A stretch of DNA of 54,634 bases from Cellulomonas sp. RIT-PI-Y. GTDB lineage: Bacteria; Actinomycetota; Actinomycetes; Actinomycetales; Cellulomonadaceae. Each line of letters opens with the position of its first letter. The stretch's first letter is position 1. Below are positions 25,880-34,765 of this stretch, one piece after another. Position numbers and translations under genes: made by a program. The stretch is taken from contig NZ_JANZKP010000022.1 of NCBI RefSeq assembly GCF_025642745.1, positions 1 through 54,634 on the forward strand, given 5' to 3'. The notes below the pieces were generated by a model. The model was not told where the DNA came from. It did not search any database and was given only the letters and a program-made list of their open reading frames with translations.

Positions 25880-26720
25880 GCTCGCAGCCCCGCCCACGGT
25901 ACGGATCGCCACCGCCCTGCCCAGCCTGCAGCCCACCGAACGCCGGGTGCTGGAGCTGGTGCTGGCCGAGCCGGAGCGGGTGGTCGAGGCCACCGCTCAG
26001 CAGGTGGCGGATCTGATCGGGGTCGGCCGCGCCTCGGTGGTCCGGGCCTGCCAGTCGATCGGCTACAAGGGGTACCCGCAGCTGCGGGTGGCACTGGCCG
26101 CCGAGCTCGCGCACCGGGAGGCGCAGGTCGACTACGGCTCGTCCGCGCTGGGTCAGATCCGGGCGGACATCGCCGCGCTGGCCGCCGCCCTGCCGCAGAT
26201 CACCGCGGTGCTGGCCGAGGACACCGTCGAGCGCGCGGTGGACACCCTCGCCCGGGCCGCGCGGCTGCTGGTGCTGGCGAACGGGCTGTCCGCGCCGCTG
26301 GCCACCGACATGGCGATGCGGCTGACCGCGGTCGGCCGGACCGCGGACTTCGTCGCCGACTCGATCGGGCAGCAGATCGCCGCGCGGGGCCTGGGCCCGG
26401 ACGACGCCTGCGTGGTCATCTCCGGCTCCGGTGCCAACGAGGCGAGCCTGCGGGTGGCCCGTGCCGCCCGGTCCGGCGGTGCGACGGTGATCGCGGTGAC
26501 GTCGTTCCGCGATTCCCCGCTCGGCGAGCTGGCGGACACCGAACTGGTGATCGCCCCCGCGGCGACCACCTTCCGCCGCGAGCTCGAACGGACCTCACGC
26601 ACGGCGCTCGCGGTGCTCGTCGAGTCCCTGGTCGGCATCGTCGCCGCCCGCCGCGGCCCGCACTCCACGGCCGCCCACGCCCACGTCCTCGACATCCTCT
26701 CCGAGAACCTCACGGACTGA
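25857..26720 (+). CDS. RpiR/MurR-family transcriptional regulator (HTH_6 + SIS)
   Basis: A 287-aa regulator. Residues ~20-95 form the RpiR helix-turn-helix (QQVADLIGVGRASVVRACQS, then GYKGYPQLRVAL). Residues ~120-260 are a SIS domain (LLVLANGLSAPLATDMAMRL; CVVISGSGANEASLRVARAA) that normally senses a phosphosugar. It overlaps the last permease gene by 23 bp, so it is made with the importer and likely controls it. A SIS sensor suggests that the inducer is a phosphorylated sugar-like compound. Confidence 0.9.
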   Translation: MSVPSSPELAAPPTVRIATALPSLQPTERRVLELVLAEPERVVEATAQQVADLIGVGRASVVRACQSIGYKGYPQLRVALAAELAHREAQVDYGSSALGQIRADIAALAAALPQITAVLAEDTVERAVDTLARAARLLVLANGLSAPLATDMAMRLTAVGRTADFVADSIGQQIAARGLGPDDACVVISGSGANEASLRVARAARSGGATVIAVTSFRDSPLGELADTELVIAPAATTFRRELERTSRTALAVLVESLVGIVAARRGPHSTAAHAHVLDILSENLTD

Positions 26721-26884
26721 CCCGGATCGGTTCCGCGGCCGCGGTGGCGGCCACTCGTCGGTGGAAGCACGTAGCCGTTAGGTAGGTCGCACGGAGGAGC
26801 GCGGAGCTGCGCGTGAGTGTCCCCCTAGCGTCCGTAGCGTCCGGAGGCCCTGACCCTCCCCAGCCGATCCGAAGGTGAGACCCC

Positions 26885-28360
26885 GTGTCCCGAACCCTCC
26901 GTACCGGTGCCCTCCTCGGCGCCGGTGTTCTGCTCAGTGGCGCCCTGTGGGCGGTACCCGCCGTCGCCGCCGACGACCTCGTCCCGGACCCCGCGCTCCG
27001 CGCCTGCATCGAGGAGGCGTTGGCGGGTCAGGGCCTGACCCCGTCCCCGGGCGGTCTCACCGCGGAGGACGTGGCCACCGTCCAGGTGGTCCGCTGCAAC
27101 GACAGGGGGGTGACCGACCTCAGCGGACTCGAGCACGCGGACTCGCTCGCCCGACTGGAGATCGCGGCGCCTTATGCCCTGGACGATTCGCCCCGCGTCT
27201 CGGACCTGACCCCTCTGCAGAGTCTGCCGAGGCTGGAGTCCCTGGCAGCCAGCAACAACCAGATCGGCGACCTGGGCCCGCTCGCCGGTGCTCCGGTGCT
27301 GCGCTCCGTGGTGGTGGCGTCGAATCTCGTCACCGACCTGACTCCGATGGCGGATGTCCCGCTCCTGAGCGATCTCAACATCAATGACAACTACGTCTCC
27401 GATGTGTCCCCCCTCCGGGGCACCGCCCTGGAGTACCTGTACATGGACTACAACGCGGTCAGCGACCTGAGTCCGCTGGCCGGGATGAGCGCGCTGCAGC
27501 GGGTGTACGCCGCGGAGAACGGCATCAGCGACATCAGCTCGCTGACCGGCCTGACCAGCCTCAGGAGGCTGGATCTGGGCAACCGCGACTGGCAGTGGCC
27601 GATCTACAGCGATCAGTTCGGCATGGACCCCGATCCCCGGGAGGTCGCGGCCTCGGCCCGCTCGGCGAACAACCGGGTCCGCGATTTCACCGTGCTGTCG
27701 CAGATGCCGGACCTGGGTCAGCTCTACCTCGACGGGACGGGCCTGACCACGGCGGACCTGACCGCGCTGGCCCCGCACCTGCCGGACCCGGAGTTCGGCC
27801 TGAGCCTCGACCTGAACGGCAACCACCTCACCGACCTCTCGGCACTGTCCGGGCCGCAGGAGCGCTACGTGTCCGCGATGGCCCAGAGCGTGGAACTGCC
27901 GCAGACCACCGTGGGCGAGCCGACGGCGTTCGCTGCGTCACCCCGGCCCGGGGTGCTGGCCGGGCTCCGGGTGGTCGACGGGCCGGCGGAGCCGTCGCCG
28001 GAGGGCTGGACCTTCGTCGAGCCCGGCGAGGCGACGATCGCATGGTCGTACGATCTCTGGTCCGATGACGAGGAGGGCCAGGAACTTCCCGTCCAGATCT
28101 CCCCCTTCGACGGCGTGGTGCGGCAGTCGGCCGTGGCTGCGGTGCCTGCCCCGGACCCGGAGCCTGCCCCGAACCCGAACCCGGACCCGGCCGGTGCCGG
28201 TGGTTCGCCTGCCGCCGCGGTGGCCGCACCGCCGCAGGTGGACGTCCCCTCCCACCGAACCCTCGCCGTCACCGGCTCCGGGCTCGCCCTGGGTGCGGTG
28301 GCCGGTGTCCTGATCGCGTCGGGGTCGCTCGCCGTCCGGGCTCGCCGTCGGTCGCACTGA
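26885..28360 (+). CDS. Secreted leucine-rich-repeat protein with LAVTG sorting signal
   Basis: A 491-aa surface protein. A signal peptide (residues ~1-29, ending AVPAVAADD) is followed by ~10 internalin-like 22-residue repeats of the type VSDLTPLQSLPRLESL-AASNNQ and VSDVSPLRGTALEYLYMDYN. A Pro/Asn/Asp-rich wall-spanning stretch follows. The end is LAVTG (residues 460-464), a hydrophobic helix and RARRRSH, which fits the LAXTG signal of class E sortases in high-GC Gram-positives. It is therefore probably anchored to peptidoglycan and binds proteins or glycans; the partner is unknown. GTG start follows GAAGG. No sortase gene is nearby. Confidence 0.85.
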   Translation: MSRTLRTGALLGAGVLLSGALWAVPAVAADDLVPDPALRACIEEALAGQGLTPSPGGLTAEDVATVQVVRCNDRGVTDLSGLEHADSLARLEIAAPYALDDSPRVSDLTPLQSLPRLESLAASNNQIGDLGPLAGAPVLRSVVVASNLVTDLTPMADVPLLSDLNINDNYVSDVSPLRGTALEYLYMDYNAVSDLSPLAGMSALQRVYAAENGISDISSLTGLTSLRRLDLGNRDWQWPIYSDQFGMDPDPREVAASARSANNRVRDFTVLSQMPDLGQLYLDGTGLTTADLTALAPHLPDPEFGLSLDLNGNHLTDLSALSGPQERYVSAMAQSVELPQTTVGEPTAFAASPRPGVLAGLRVVDGPAEPSPEGWTFVEPGEATIAWSYDLWSDDEEGQELPVQISPFDGVVRQSAVAAVPAPDPEPAPNPNPDPAGAGGSPAAAVAAPPQVDVPSHRTLAVTGSGLALGAVAGVLIASGSLAVRARRRSH

Positions 28361-28376
28361 GGCGAGAACGGACACG

Positions 28377-28423
28377 AACCGATCGAGCCTGCCGGGAGGT
28401 CTTCCCGGCAGGCTCGATCGGTT
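28377..28423. terminator. Bidirectional terminator hairpin
   Basis: A perfect 21-bp inverted repeat with a 5-nt loop (ggtct) lies between the convergent LRR and lipoprotein genes. Arms start aaccgatcgag and end ctcgatcggtt, so the stem is AA/TT-bounded on both strands. Confidence 0.88.
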
Positions 28424-28455
28424 CCCTGTGGCGCCCGGTCAGCGGGCGCCACAGC

Positions 28456-29169
28456 TCACTGCCAGGTGATCGGGGCGGGGAAGTAGGGGTTGTCCGAGGA
28501 CGCGATGAACGACGAGTAGGACTCGCCGTTGTACTCGGCCGCGGTCACCGGCTGGGCCTCGGCCAGCGCGACGAAGCAGCTGACCGAGGTCCGGGTCTCC
28601 TCGTCGTACTCCGGCAGCAGCAGGCCGCAGTTGTCGCCGGGGGAGTTGAAGGAGAACCCGCTGGTCAGGTACTGGGTGTCCGTGCCGTCCGCCGCGATCG
28701 GGAACAGGTCCACGGTGGTCGGGTCGTAACCCTCCGGGGTGTCGTACAGCCACTGGTGCTGGGTGATCACCGCGTAGGGGGTGTACGCCTCGAACTCCTC
28801 GGCGTTGCTGAACTGGTTGTAGATCGACTTGTCCAGCTCGCGGATCTCCAGCACGGCCACGCCGACACCGCCACTGACCTCCTGCTCGCCGAAGGTCTCG
28901 GTCTGATTCAGCCACGCCGGGGTACCGAACGGCAGGGTCGTGCCGGGGCCGGTGACCGCACCGGGGGCGCCGAAGTCGACCGCCTGCACGTCGTAGTCGG
29001 TGTCCAGGGTGGTGTCCTCGGGATCTTCCTCGGCGGTGGAGTCCTGCGAGGCGGTGGTCGACTGGTCGCGGGGGTCGTCCTTCTTGTTGCCGCTGCTGGT
29101 GGCGCTGCACCCGGTGAGCACCAGGGCGAGGGCGAGGACGGCGGGCACGGCACGGGACAGGGGGCGCAC
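28456..29169 (-). CDS. Putative lipoprotein (237 aa)
   Basis: Begins with a lipoprotein signal MRPLSRAVPAVLALALVLTG and the Cys of LTGCSA, followed by a Lys/Asp/Ser/Thr-rich linker. The mature domain (~170 aa) is rich in beta strands and aromatic residues (VAVLEIRELDKSIYNQFSN; AVITQHQWLYDTPEGYDPTT) and holds two Cys (NCGLLLPEY, VSCFVALAE) that could form a disulfide. It is not assigned to a family. A GTG at 29169 follows GGAAGG. Probably membrane-anchored outside the cell; role unknown. Confidence 0.75.
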   Translation of the reverse strand: MRPLSRAVPAVLALALVLTGCSATSSGNKKDDPRDQSTTASQDSTAEEDPEDTTLDTDYDVQAVDFGAPGAVTGPGTTLPFGTPAWLNQTETFGEQEVSGGVGVAVLEIRELDKSIYNQFSNAEEFEAYTPYAVITQHQWLYDTPEGYDPTTVDLFPIAADGTDTQYLTSGFSFNSPGDNCGLLLPEYDEETRTSVSCFVALAEAQPVTAAEYNGESYSSFIASSDNPYFPAPITWQ

Positions 29170-29289
29170 GGGAGAACCTTCCGGGGCGGCTGATCGGCGG
29201 ACGGCACCCGCGGCACAGCGGGCGCTCAGTGACTGTATGCCACAGATGGGGTCGGTCCGCGCGACCTGGCCGGGGGCCGAACGGGTGGA

Positions 29290-31377
29290 TCAGGCCCCGC
29301 GTACCCGCCCGGCCAGCAGCACGGCGATGTCCGCGACCTCTGGCACGCCGATCGACTCCCGGTCCAGCTCCGCCGCCGCGACCCCGTCGTGCAGCATGAC
29401 GGTGCAGAACGGGCAGGCCGTCGCGATCACCTCGGCACCGGTGTCGATCGCCTCCTGTGCCCGGGCGGTGCCGATCCGGGTGCCGATCGACTCCTCGATC
29501 CACATCCGTGCGCCACCCGCACCGCAGCAGAACGAGCGCTCGCGGTGGCGCGGCATCTCGGTGACCTGTGCGCCGGCGGCGGCCAGCAGCTCGCGCGGCG
29601 GGCTGTAGACCTGGTTGTGCCGGCCCAGATAGCACGGGTCGTGGTAGGTCACGTTGCCCAGGTCCGCCCCCTCGACCGGGATCAGGCGCTGCTCGGCGAC
29701 CAGCCGGTTCAGCAGCTCGGTGTGGTGCACCACGTCGTAGTGCCCGCCCAGCTGCGGGTACTCCCGGGACAGGGTGTTGAAGCAGTGCGCGCAGGTCACC
29801 ACGACCGCCGTCGCGCCGGCCTGGTTCAGCGTCTCCACATTGGCCGAGGCGAGCATCTGGAACAGCACCTCGTTGCCCGCTCGCCGGGCCGGGTCGCCGG
29901 TGCAGCCCTCGCCGTCGCCGAGCACCGCGAAGGAGACCCCCGCGGCGTGCAGCAGCTCGGCCACCGCCCGGGTGGTCCGCATCGCCTTCTCCTCGAAGGA
30001 ACCGGCGCAGCCGACCCAGAACAGGTAGTCGACGTCCGCCGCCGACGTCACGTCCGCCCCGACCACCGGCACGTCGAAGTCCAGGCCCTTGGCCCAGTTC
30101 AGCCGCTGCCGGGCGGGCAGGCCCCACGGGTTGCCACGTCGCTCCAGCTGGGTGAACGTCCCGGCGAGCTCCGCGGGGAAGGCGGACTCCATGAGGGTCT
30201 GGTAGCGCCGGATGTCGACGATGGTGTCCACGTGCTCGATGTCCACCGGGCACTGCTGCACGCACGCGCCGCAGGTGGTGCAGGCCCACAGCGCGTCGGC
30301 GTCGATCACGCCGGAGGCCACCAGGTCGACGTCCACATGACCCGATCCGGTGGCGGTCAGGTACGGGGCGGTCGCCGCGGCCTGGTCGCGCAGCGCCATC
30401 ACCACCCGCTTGGGGGACAGCGGCTTGCCGGTGGCCCAGGCCGGGCACTGGTCCTGGCAGCGACCGCACTCGGTGCAGGTGGCCACGTCCAGCAGCTGCT
30501 TCCAGCTCAGGTCCTCGACCGCGCGCGCCCCGAGCCGCGCGTCCTCCGGCAGCGACTCCAGGGCGGCGACGTCCAGCTCGGCGCCGTCCACCCGGATCGG
30601 CTCCAGCGGACCCAGCGCCGGGCGACCGTCGTCGTAGCGCTGCGCGTAGACGTTCACCACCGCGAGGAACCGGTGCCAGGCGATCCCCATGGTCGGCCGG
30701 CTGCCGACGATCACGAACCAGCTCATCGATACCAGGATCTTCACCGTCGCGCAGAGCACGACCAGCGCCTCGACGGTGGCGGTCGGGACCGGCGCGAACA
30801 GGTCGCCGATCCACGCGGTGGTCGGGAAGTGCCACGCCGACCCACCGCCCAGCCGGTACTCCAGCCCGCGCAGCAGCAGCACCGCCAGCACCACGGCCAG
30901 CACGGTCCCCTCGACGACCGCCGCCTGCGCCGTGTTCGACCCGGTGAACCGGGACGCGGGACGACGGCTCAGCCGGATCCGCAGCCCGATCAGCGCCAGG
31001 ATCCCGGCCAGCGACAGCCAGGCGATCGCCTCGGTCAGCCACTCCCAGGGCGGCAGGTGCCCGATCAGCGGCAGGCTCCAGGCCGGATCGACGATCTGCC
31101 CGTAGCCGGTGACCAGGGTGAAGAACAGGATCGGGAAGGACACCATCACGGTCCAGTGCGCGATCTTGACCACCGGGGTGTGCTGGAACCGCCCGTGCCC
31201 GAGCATCTCGCGCAGCACCAGCCCGACTCGGCGGAGCACCGGTCCGGAGCGTCCCGGAGCGGGCCGGCCCATGGTGATCGCGCCGGTCAGCCGCACCGCG
31301 CCGCGGAGGAAGACCGCCACCCCCACGACGGTGCTGAGGAGCACCAGGGTCAGGCAGCTGAGGCGCAGGACGGTCAC
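29290..31377 (-). CDS. Membrane-bound (Fe-S) oxidoreductase, heterodisulfide-reductase-like
   Basis: A 695-aa protein. Residues 1 to ~250 form about five helices resembling a nitrate-reductase-gamma-type haem membrane domain, with possible haem His in AHWTVM. Then come two 4Fe-4S motifs, CTECGRCQDQCPAW and CTTCGACVQQCPVD, and two CCG (DUF3390/HdrB-like) domains: GCAGSFEEKA... and CYLGRHNQVY...CCGAGGARMW. This layout is common in actinobacteria and is thought to link the quinone pool to a cytosolic redox partner; the partner is unknown. GTG at 31377 with TAGCCT six bases upstream suggests a leaderless transcript. Confidence 0.87.
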   Translation of the reverse strand: MTVLRLSCLTLVLLSTVVGVAVFLRGAVRLTGAITMGRPAPGRSGPVLRRVGLVLREMLGHGRFQHTPVVKIAHWTVMVSFPILFFTLVTGYGQIVDPAWSLPLIGHLPPWEWLTEAIAWLSLAGILALIGLRIRLSRRPASRFTGSNTAQAAVVEGTVLAVVLAVLLLRGLEYRLGGGSAWHFPTTAWIGDLFAPVPTATVEALVVLCATVKILVSMSWFVIVGSRPTMGIAWHRFLAVVNVYAQRYDDGRPALGPLEPIRVDGAELDVAALESLPEDARLGARAVEDLSWKQLLDVATCTECGRCQDQCPAWATGKPLSPKRVVMALRDQAAATAPYLTATGSGHVDVDLVASGVIDADALWACTTCGACVQQCPVDIEHVDTIVDIRRYQTLMESAFPAELAGTFTQLERRGNPWGLPARQRLNWAKGLDFDVPVVGADVTSAADVDYLFWVGCAGSFEEKAMRTTRAVAELLHAAGVSFAVLGDGEGCTGDPARRAGNEVLFQMLASANVETLNQAGATAVVVTCAHCFNTLSREYPQLGGHYDVVHHTELLNRLVAEQRLIPVEGADLGNVTYHDPCYLGRHNQVYSPPRELLAAAGAQVTEMPRHRERSFCCGAGGARMWIEESIGTRIGTARAQEAIDTGAEVIATACPFCTVMLHDGVAAAELDRESIGVPEVADIAVLLAGRVRGA

Positions 31378-31383
31378 CGCACG

Positions 31384-31389
31384 AGGCTA
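31384..31389 (-). promoter_or_regulatory. -10 box of leaderless promoter for the Fe-S oxidoreductase
   Basis: TAGCCT on the minus strand, then six bases, then the GTG start; no ribosome binding site. Confidence 0.45.
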
Positions 31390-31490
31390 GCCCGGTCCGA
31401 CCGGGCCGGGCCGGGACCTGTTACACCCTCGGCGAACACACGTGTCGGACCGAAGGACCCACTTGATAGAGTGGTGGAGATCCCTTGACC

Positions 31491-31523
31491 ACGACGACGC
31501 CCTGCGTTGCCGTGCGTCGTCGT
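31491..31523 (+). other. Hairpin in the mrp operon leader
   Basis: acgacgacgc (31491-31500) and gcgtcgtcgt (31514-31523) form a perfect 10-bp stem with a 13-nt loop, ~125 bp before mrpA. The ~270-bp gap between the Fe-S gene and mrpA holds this hairpin and no convincing ORF. A regulatory role is only a guess. Confidence 0.4.
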
Positions 31524-31648
31524 ACCCACTGTCTGACAACTGAAGTCGTCGTTCTGTGTTGTGCTCGTGGCTGACGTCTGCGAGGGCGCCGCCGATCCGG
31601 CGATGCGACCATCGACCTCAGCCGCCCACGACCGGACGGAGCGGACGT

Positions 31649-34600
31649 TTGCTGCAACTCCTCACGCTGCACCTCGTCGCCGCCCTGGCCGCCCCTGCCC
31701 TCGTGGCGTGGATCGGCCGCAAGGCGTTCTGGGTGCTGGCGCTCGCCCCCGCCGCGGTGACGGTGTGGGCGCTCAGCATGACCGGCGCGGTGCTGGACGG
31801 CCACGGCCCGACCCAGACCGTCGCCTGGATCCCGGCACTCGGCCTCGACCTGAGCTTCCGGATGGACACCCTCAGCTGGCTGATGAGCCTGCTGGTCGGC
31901 GGCGTCGGTGCCGTCGTGCTGGTGTACTGCTCGGCCTACTTCAAGGAGAACGCCTCCGGGCTCGGCCGGTTCAGCGGGGTGCTGACCGCCTTCGCCGGGG
32001 CGATGTTCGGCCTGGTCACCGCGGACAACACCCTGCTGCTGTTCGTGTTCTGGGAGCTGACCACGGTCTTCTCCTACCTGCTGATCGGCCACTACCACGA
32101 GCGCAAGGCCTCCCGCCGGGCCGCCATGCAGGCGATCGTCGTCACCACCGCCGGCGGCCTCGCCATGCTGGTCGGCCTCATCTTCATCGGGGAGTCCGCG
32201 GGCACCTACAGCCTGTCCGAGACCCTCGCGGACCCGCCGCACTCCGCCCTGGTCACCGCCGGGGTGGTCTGCCTGCTGATCGGCGCCGCGACCAAGTCCG
32301 CGCTGATCCCGACCCACTTCTGGCTGCCCGCGGCGATGGCCGCGCCGACCCCGACCAGCGCCTACCTGCACGCCGCGGCGATGGTGAAGGCCGGGGTCTA
32401 CCTGGTCGCCCGGTTCGCCCCGGCGTACTCGGAGCTGACCGTCTGGCGCTGGTTCGTCGTGGTGCTCGGCCTGGGCACGCTGCTGCTCGGTGGCTACCGC
32501 GCGCTGCGCCAGCACGACCTCAAGCTGGTGCTGGCCTTCGGCACCGTGAGCCAGCTCGGCCTGATCGTCCTGCTGGTCGGCTACGGCACCCGGGCCACCG
32601 CGCTCGCCGGTCTGGCCATGCTGGGCGCGCACGCGATGTTCAAGGCGGCGCTGTTCCTGGTGGTCGGCGTGGTCGACGCCGCCACCGGCACCCGTGACCT
32701 GCGCCGGCTGTCCGGGGTCGGCCGCGCGCTGCCGCTGACCGCGGTCGCCGGGGGACTGGCCACCGCGTCGATGATGGGGCTGCCGCCGTTCGCCGGGTAC
32801 GTGGCGAAGGAGGCAGCGCTGGAGGCGCTGGCGCACGAGGGCGACCCGATGGGGCTGGTCGTCCTGATCGGCGTCGCGGTCGGCTCCGCGCTGACGGTCG
32901 CCTACGGTCTGCGGCTCTGGTGGGGCGCCTTCGCGACCAAGCCGGTGCTGTCCGCCGCGAAGATCCGGATGATCACCGCCACCGAGGCGCACCTGCCCAC
33001 CCCCGAGGTCGAGGACCCCAAGGATCTGCTGGAGGAGCCCGCACCGATCGGCCGGCCGTCCCGGGTGCTGGTCTGGCCCGCCATGCTGCTGGCCGTGCTC
33101 GGGGTGGCCGTGGCCCTGGTGCCGCACTTCGGCGAGGAGCTGCTGGCCCCGCACGCGGACAGCTACCCGGTCGGCGACGCCGGTCACCTGACCCTGTGGG
33201 GCGGCCTCACCCTGCCGTTGGCGATCACCGTCGCGGTGCTCGGGGTCGGCGCGCTGCTGTTCTGGGCGCGCGGCCCGGTCGAGCAGTTCCAGGCCGCGAT
33301 GCCCCGGGTGCCGGAGGCGGACCGGATGTACCGCCGGCTGATGCGACGGCTCGACGACCTCGCGGCCGACGTCACCGCGCAGACCCAGCGCGGCTCGCTG
33401 CCGCTGTACCTCGGCTCGATCCTGGTGGTCTTCGTGCTCGGCGTCGGCATCCCGATGCTGAAGCTGACCTCGCTGCCGACGGACACCGTGCGCTGGGACG
33501 AGCCCGCGCAGCTGGTGTTCGGCCTGTTCATCGCGGTGGCCGCGATCCTGGTCGCCCGGGCCCGCCGCCGCCTCAAGGCCGTGATCCTGCTCGGGGTCGC
33601 GGGCTACGGCGTCGCCGCGCTGTTCCTGCTGCAGGGCGCGCCGGACCTGGCGCTGACCCAGGTGCTCACCGAGACGCTGACCCTGGTGGTCTTCGTGCTG
33701 GTGATGCGCCGGCTCCCGCCGTACTTCTCCGACCGGCCGCGGACCAGCTCGCGCTGGGTGCGGCTGGCGATCGGCCTGGCCGCGGGGCTGACCGTCGGCG
33801 GTCTCGCGCTGGTGGTGCCGGGCGTCCGGGTGCACACCCCGGTGTCGGTCGACTTCGCCGCGGAGGCCTACGAGTTCGGCGGCGGCAAGAACATCGTCAA
33901 CGTGACCCTGGTGGACATCCGCGCCTGGGACACCATGGGCGAGATCTCGGTGCTGTTGGTCGCGGCCACCGGTGTCGCGTCGCTGGTCTTCCTCCGTCGC
34001 CGGGCCGGGGCGATCTACCGGGCGGGCGAGGCGCCGGAGGGTCGTCAGGTCTGGACCGGCTCCGGATCGACCGACCCGCAGAGCGCGGTGCGCAAGTTGC
34101 CGATCTCGGACAGCCGCCGCGCCGCCTACCAGCCGCGCGAGTGGCTGCGCTCGGCGCGGACCCTGGCACCCCAGCGTCGCTCGGTGGTGTTCGAGGTCGT
34201 GGTCCGGCTGCTGTTCCACACCATGATCGTGTACTCGCTGTTCCTGCTGTTCTCCGGGCACAACAACCCCGGTGGCGGATTCGCCGCGGGTCTGGTCACC
34301 GGGATCGCGCTGATCGTGCGCTACCTGGCGGGCGGCCGTTACGAGCTCGGTGAGGCCGCCCCGGTGCAGCCGGGTCTGCTGCTCGGCTCGGGCCTGTTCC
34401 TGTCCGCGGGTGTCGGCCTGGTCGCGCTGCTGGCCGGCGGATCGGTGCTGCAGTCCTGGATCATCGACCTGCATCTGCCGCTGATCGGCGACATCCACCT
34501 GGTGACCTCGCTGTTCTTCGACATCGGGGTGTACCTGGTCGTGGTCGGGCTGGTGCTGGACATCCTGCGCAGCCTCGGCGCCGAGCTCGACCGCCAGGCG

Positions 34601-34765
34601 GAGGCCGCCGGCCAGGGCTACGACCTGCCGGTGGGCGGCGACGCCGAGCCCGGGGAGCCGATCTCCGACCCGTTCACCGCGATCCGGGCCGCCGCCCGGC
34701 GTGGTGCCGGACGACCGCACGGACCGGACGATCCCGGCTCGATCGGGGAGAGGGGTGACGCATGA
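31649..34765 (+). CDS. mrpA: Mrp Na+/H+ antiporter subunit A fused to subunit B
   Basis: A 1038-aa membrane protein. Residues 1 to ~800 are the NuoL-like MrpA (DTLSWLMSLLVGGVGAVVLVY; FFWELTTVFSYLLIGHY-type block seen as VFWELTTVFSYLLIGHYHE; THFWLPAAMAAPTPTSAYLH). From about residue 840 an MrpB domain follows (LLFHTMIVYSLFLLFSGHNN, GGGFAAGLVTGIALIVRYLA). The complex exports Na+ in exchange for protons, for pH and salt tolerance. Start chosen at TTG 31649: the family N-terminus (LLQLLTLHLVAALAAPAL) begins there with ACGGAG upstream; an in-frame ATG 93 bp further 5' would add an unlikely Arg/Pro-rich leader. mrpC overlaps by 4 bp. Confidence 0.9.
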   Translation: MLQLLTLHLVAALAAPALVAWIGRKAFWVLALAPAAVTVWALSMTGAVLDGHGPTQTVAWIPALGLDLSFRMDTLSWLMSLLVGGVGAVVLVYCSAYFKENASGLGRFSGVLTAFAGAMFGLVTADNTLLLFVFWELTTVFSYLLIGHYHERKASRRAAMQAIVVTTAGGLAMLVGLIFIGESAGTYSLSETLADPPHSALVTAGVVCLLIGAATKSALIPTHFWLPAAMAAPTPTSAYLHAAAMVKAGVYLVARFAPAYSELTVWRWFVVVLGLGTLLLGGYRALRQHDLKLVLAFGTVSQLGLIVLLVGYGTRATALAGLAMLGAHAMFKAALFLVVGVVDAATGTRDLRRLSGVGRALPLTAVAGGLATASMMGLPPFAGYVAKEAALEALAHEGDPMGLVVLIGVAVGSALTVAYGLRLWWGAFATKPVLSAAKIRMITATEAHLPTPEVEDPKDLLEEPAPIGRPSRVLVWPAMLLAVLGVAVALVPHFGEELLAPHADSYPVGDAGHLTLWGGLTLPLAITVAVLGVGALLFWARGPVEQFQAAMPRVPEADRMYRRLMRRLDDLAADVTAQTQRGSLPLYLGSILVVFVLGVGIPMLKLTSLPTDTVRWDEPAQLVFGLFIAVAAILVARARRRLKAVILLGVAGYGVAALFLLQGAPDLALTQVLTETLTLVVFVLVMRRLPPYFSDRPRTSSRWVRLAIGLAAGLTVGGLALVVPGVRVHTPVSVDFAAEAYEFGGGKNIVNVTLVDIRAWDTMGEISVLLVAATGVASLVFLRRRAGAIYRAGEAPEGRQVWTGSGSTDPQSAVRKLPISDSRRAAYQPREWLRSARTLAPQRRSVVFEVVVRLLFHTMIVYSLFLLFSGHNNPGGGFAAGLVTGIALIVRYLAGGRYELGEAAPVQPGLLLGSGLFLSAGVGLVALLAGGSVLQSWIIDLHLPLIGDIHLVTSLFFDIGVYLVVVGLVLDILRSLGAELDRQAEAAGQGYDLPVGGDAEPGEPISDPFTAIRAAARRGAGRPHGPDDPGSIGERGDA

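Noticed and set aside
31491..31523. Known Na+ or c-di-AMP riboswitch ahead of mrpA
   Set aside because: Only a single hairpin is visible and no consensus core of those classes was recognised.
31556..31648. In-frame upstream start for mrpA
   Set aside because: It would add an Arg/Pro-rich leader unlike the family, so the TTG at 31649 was preferred.
31421..34720. Long minus-strand open frame (about 1100 codons)
   Set aside because: Antisense shadow of mrpA, with low-complexity Gln/Arg/His-rich product and no family blocks.
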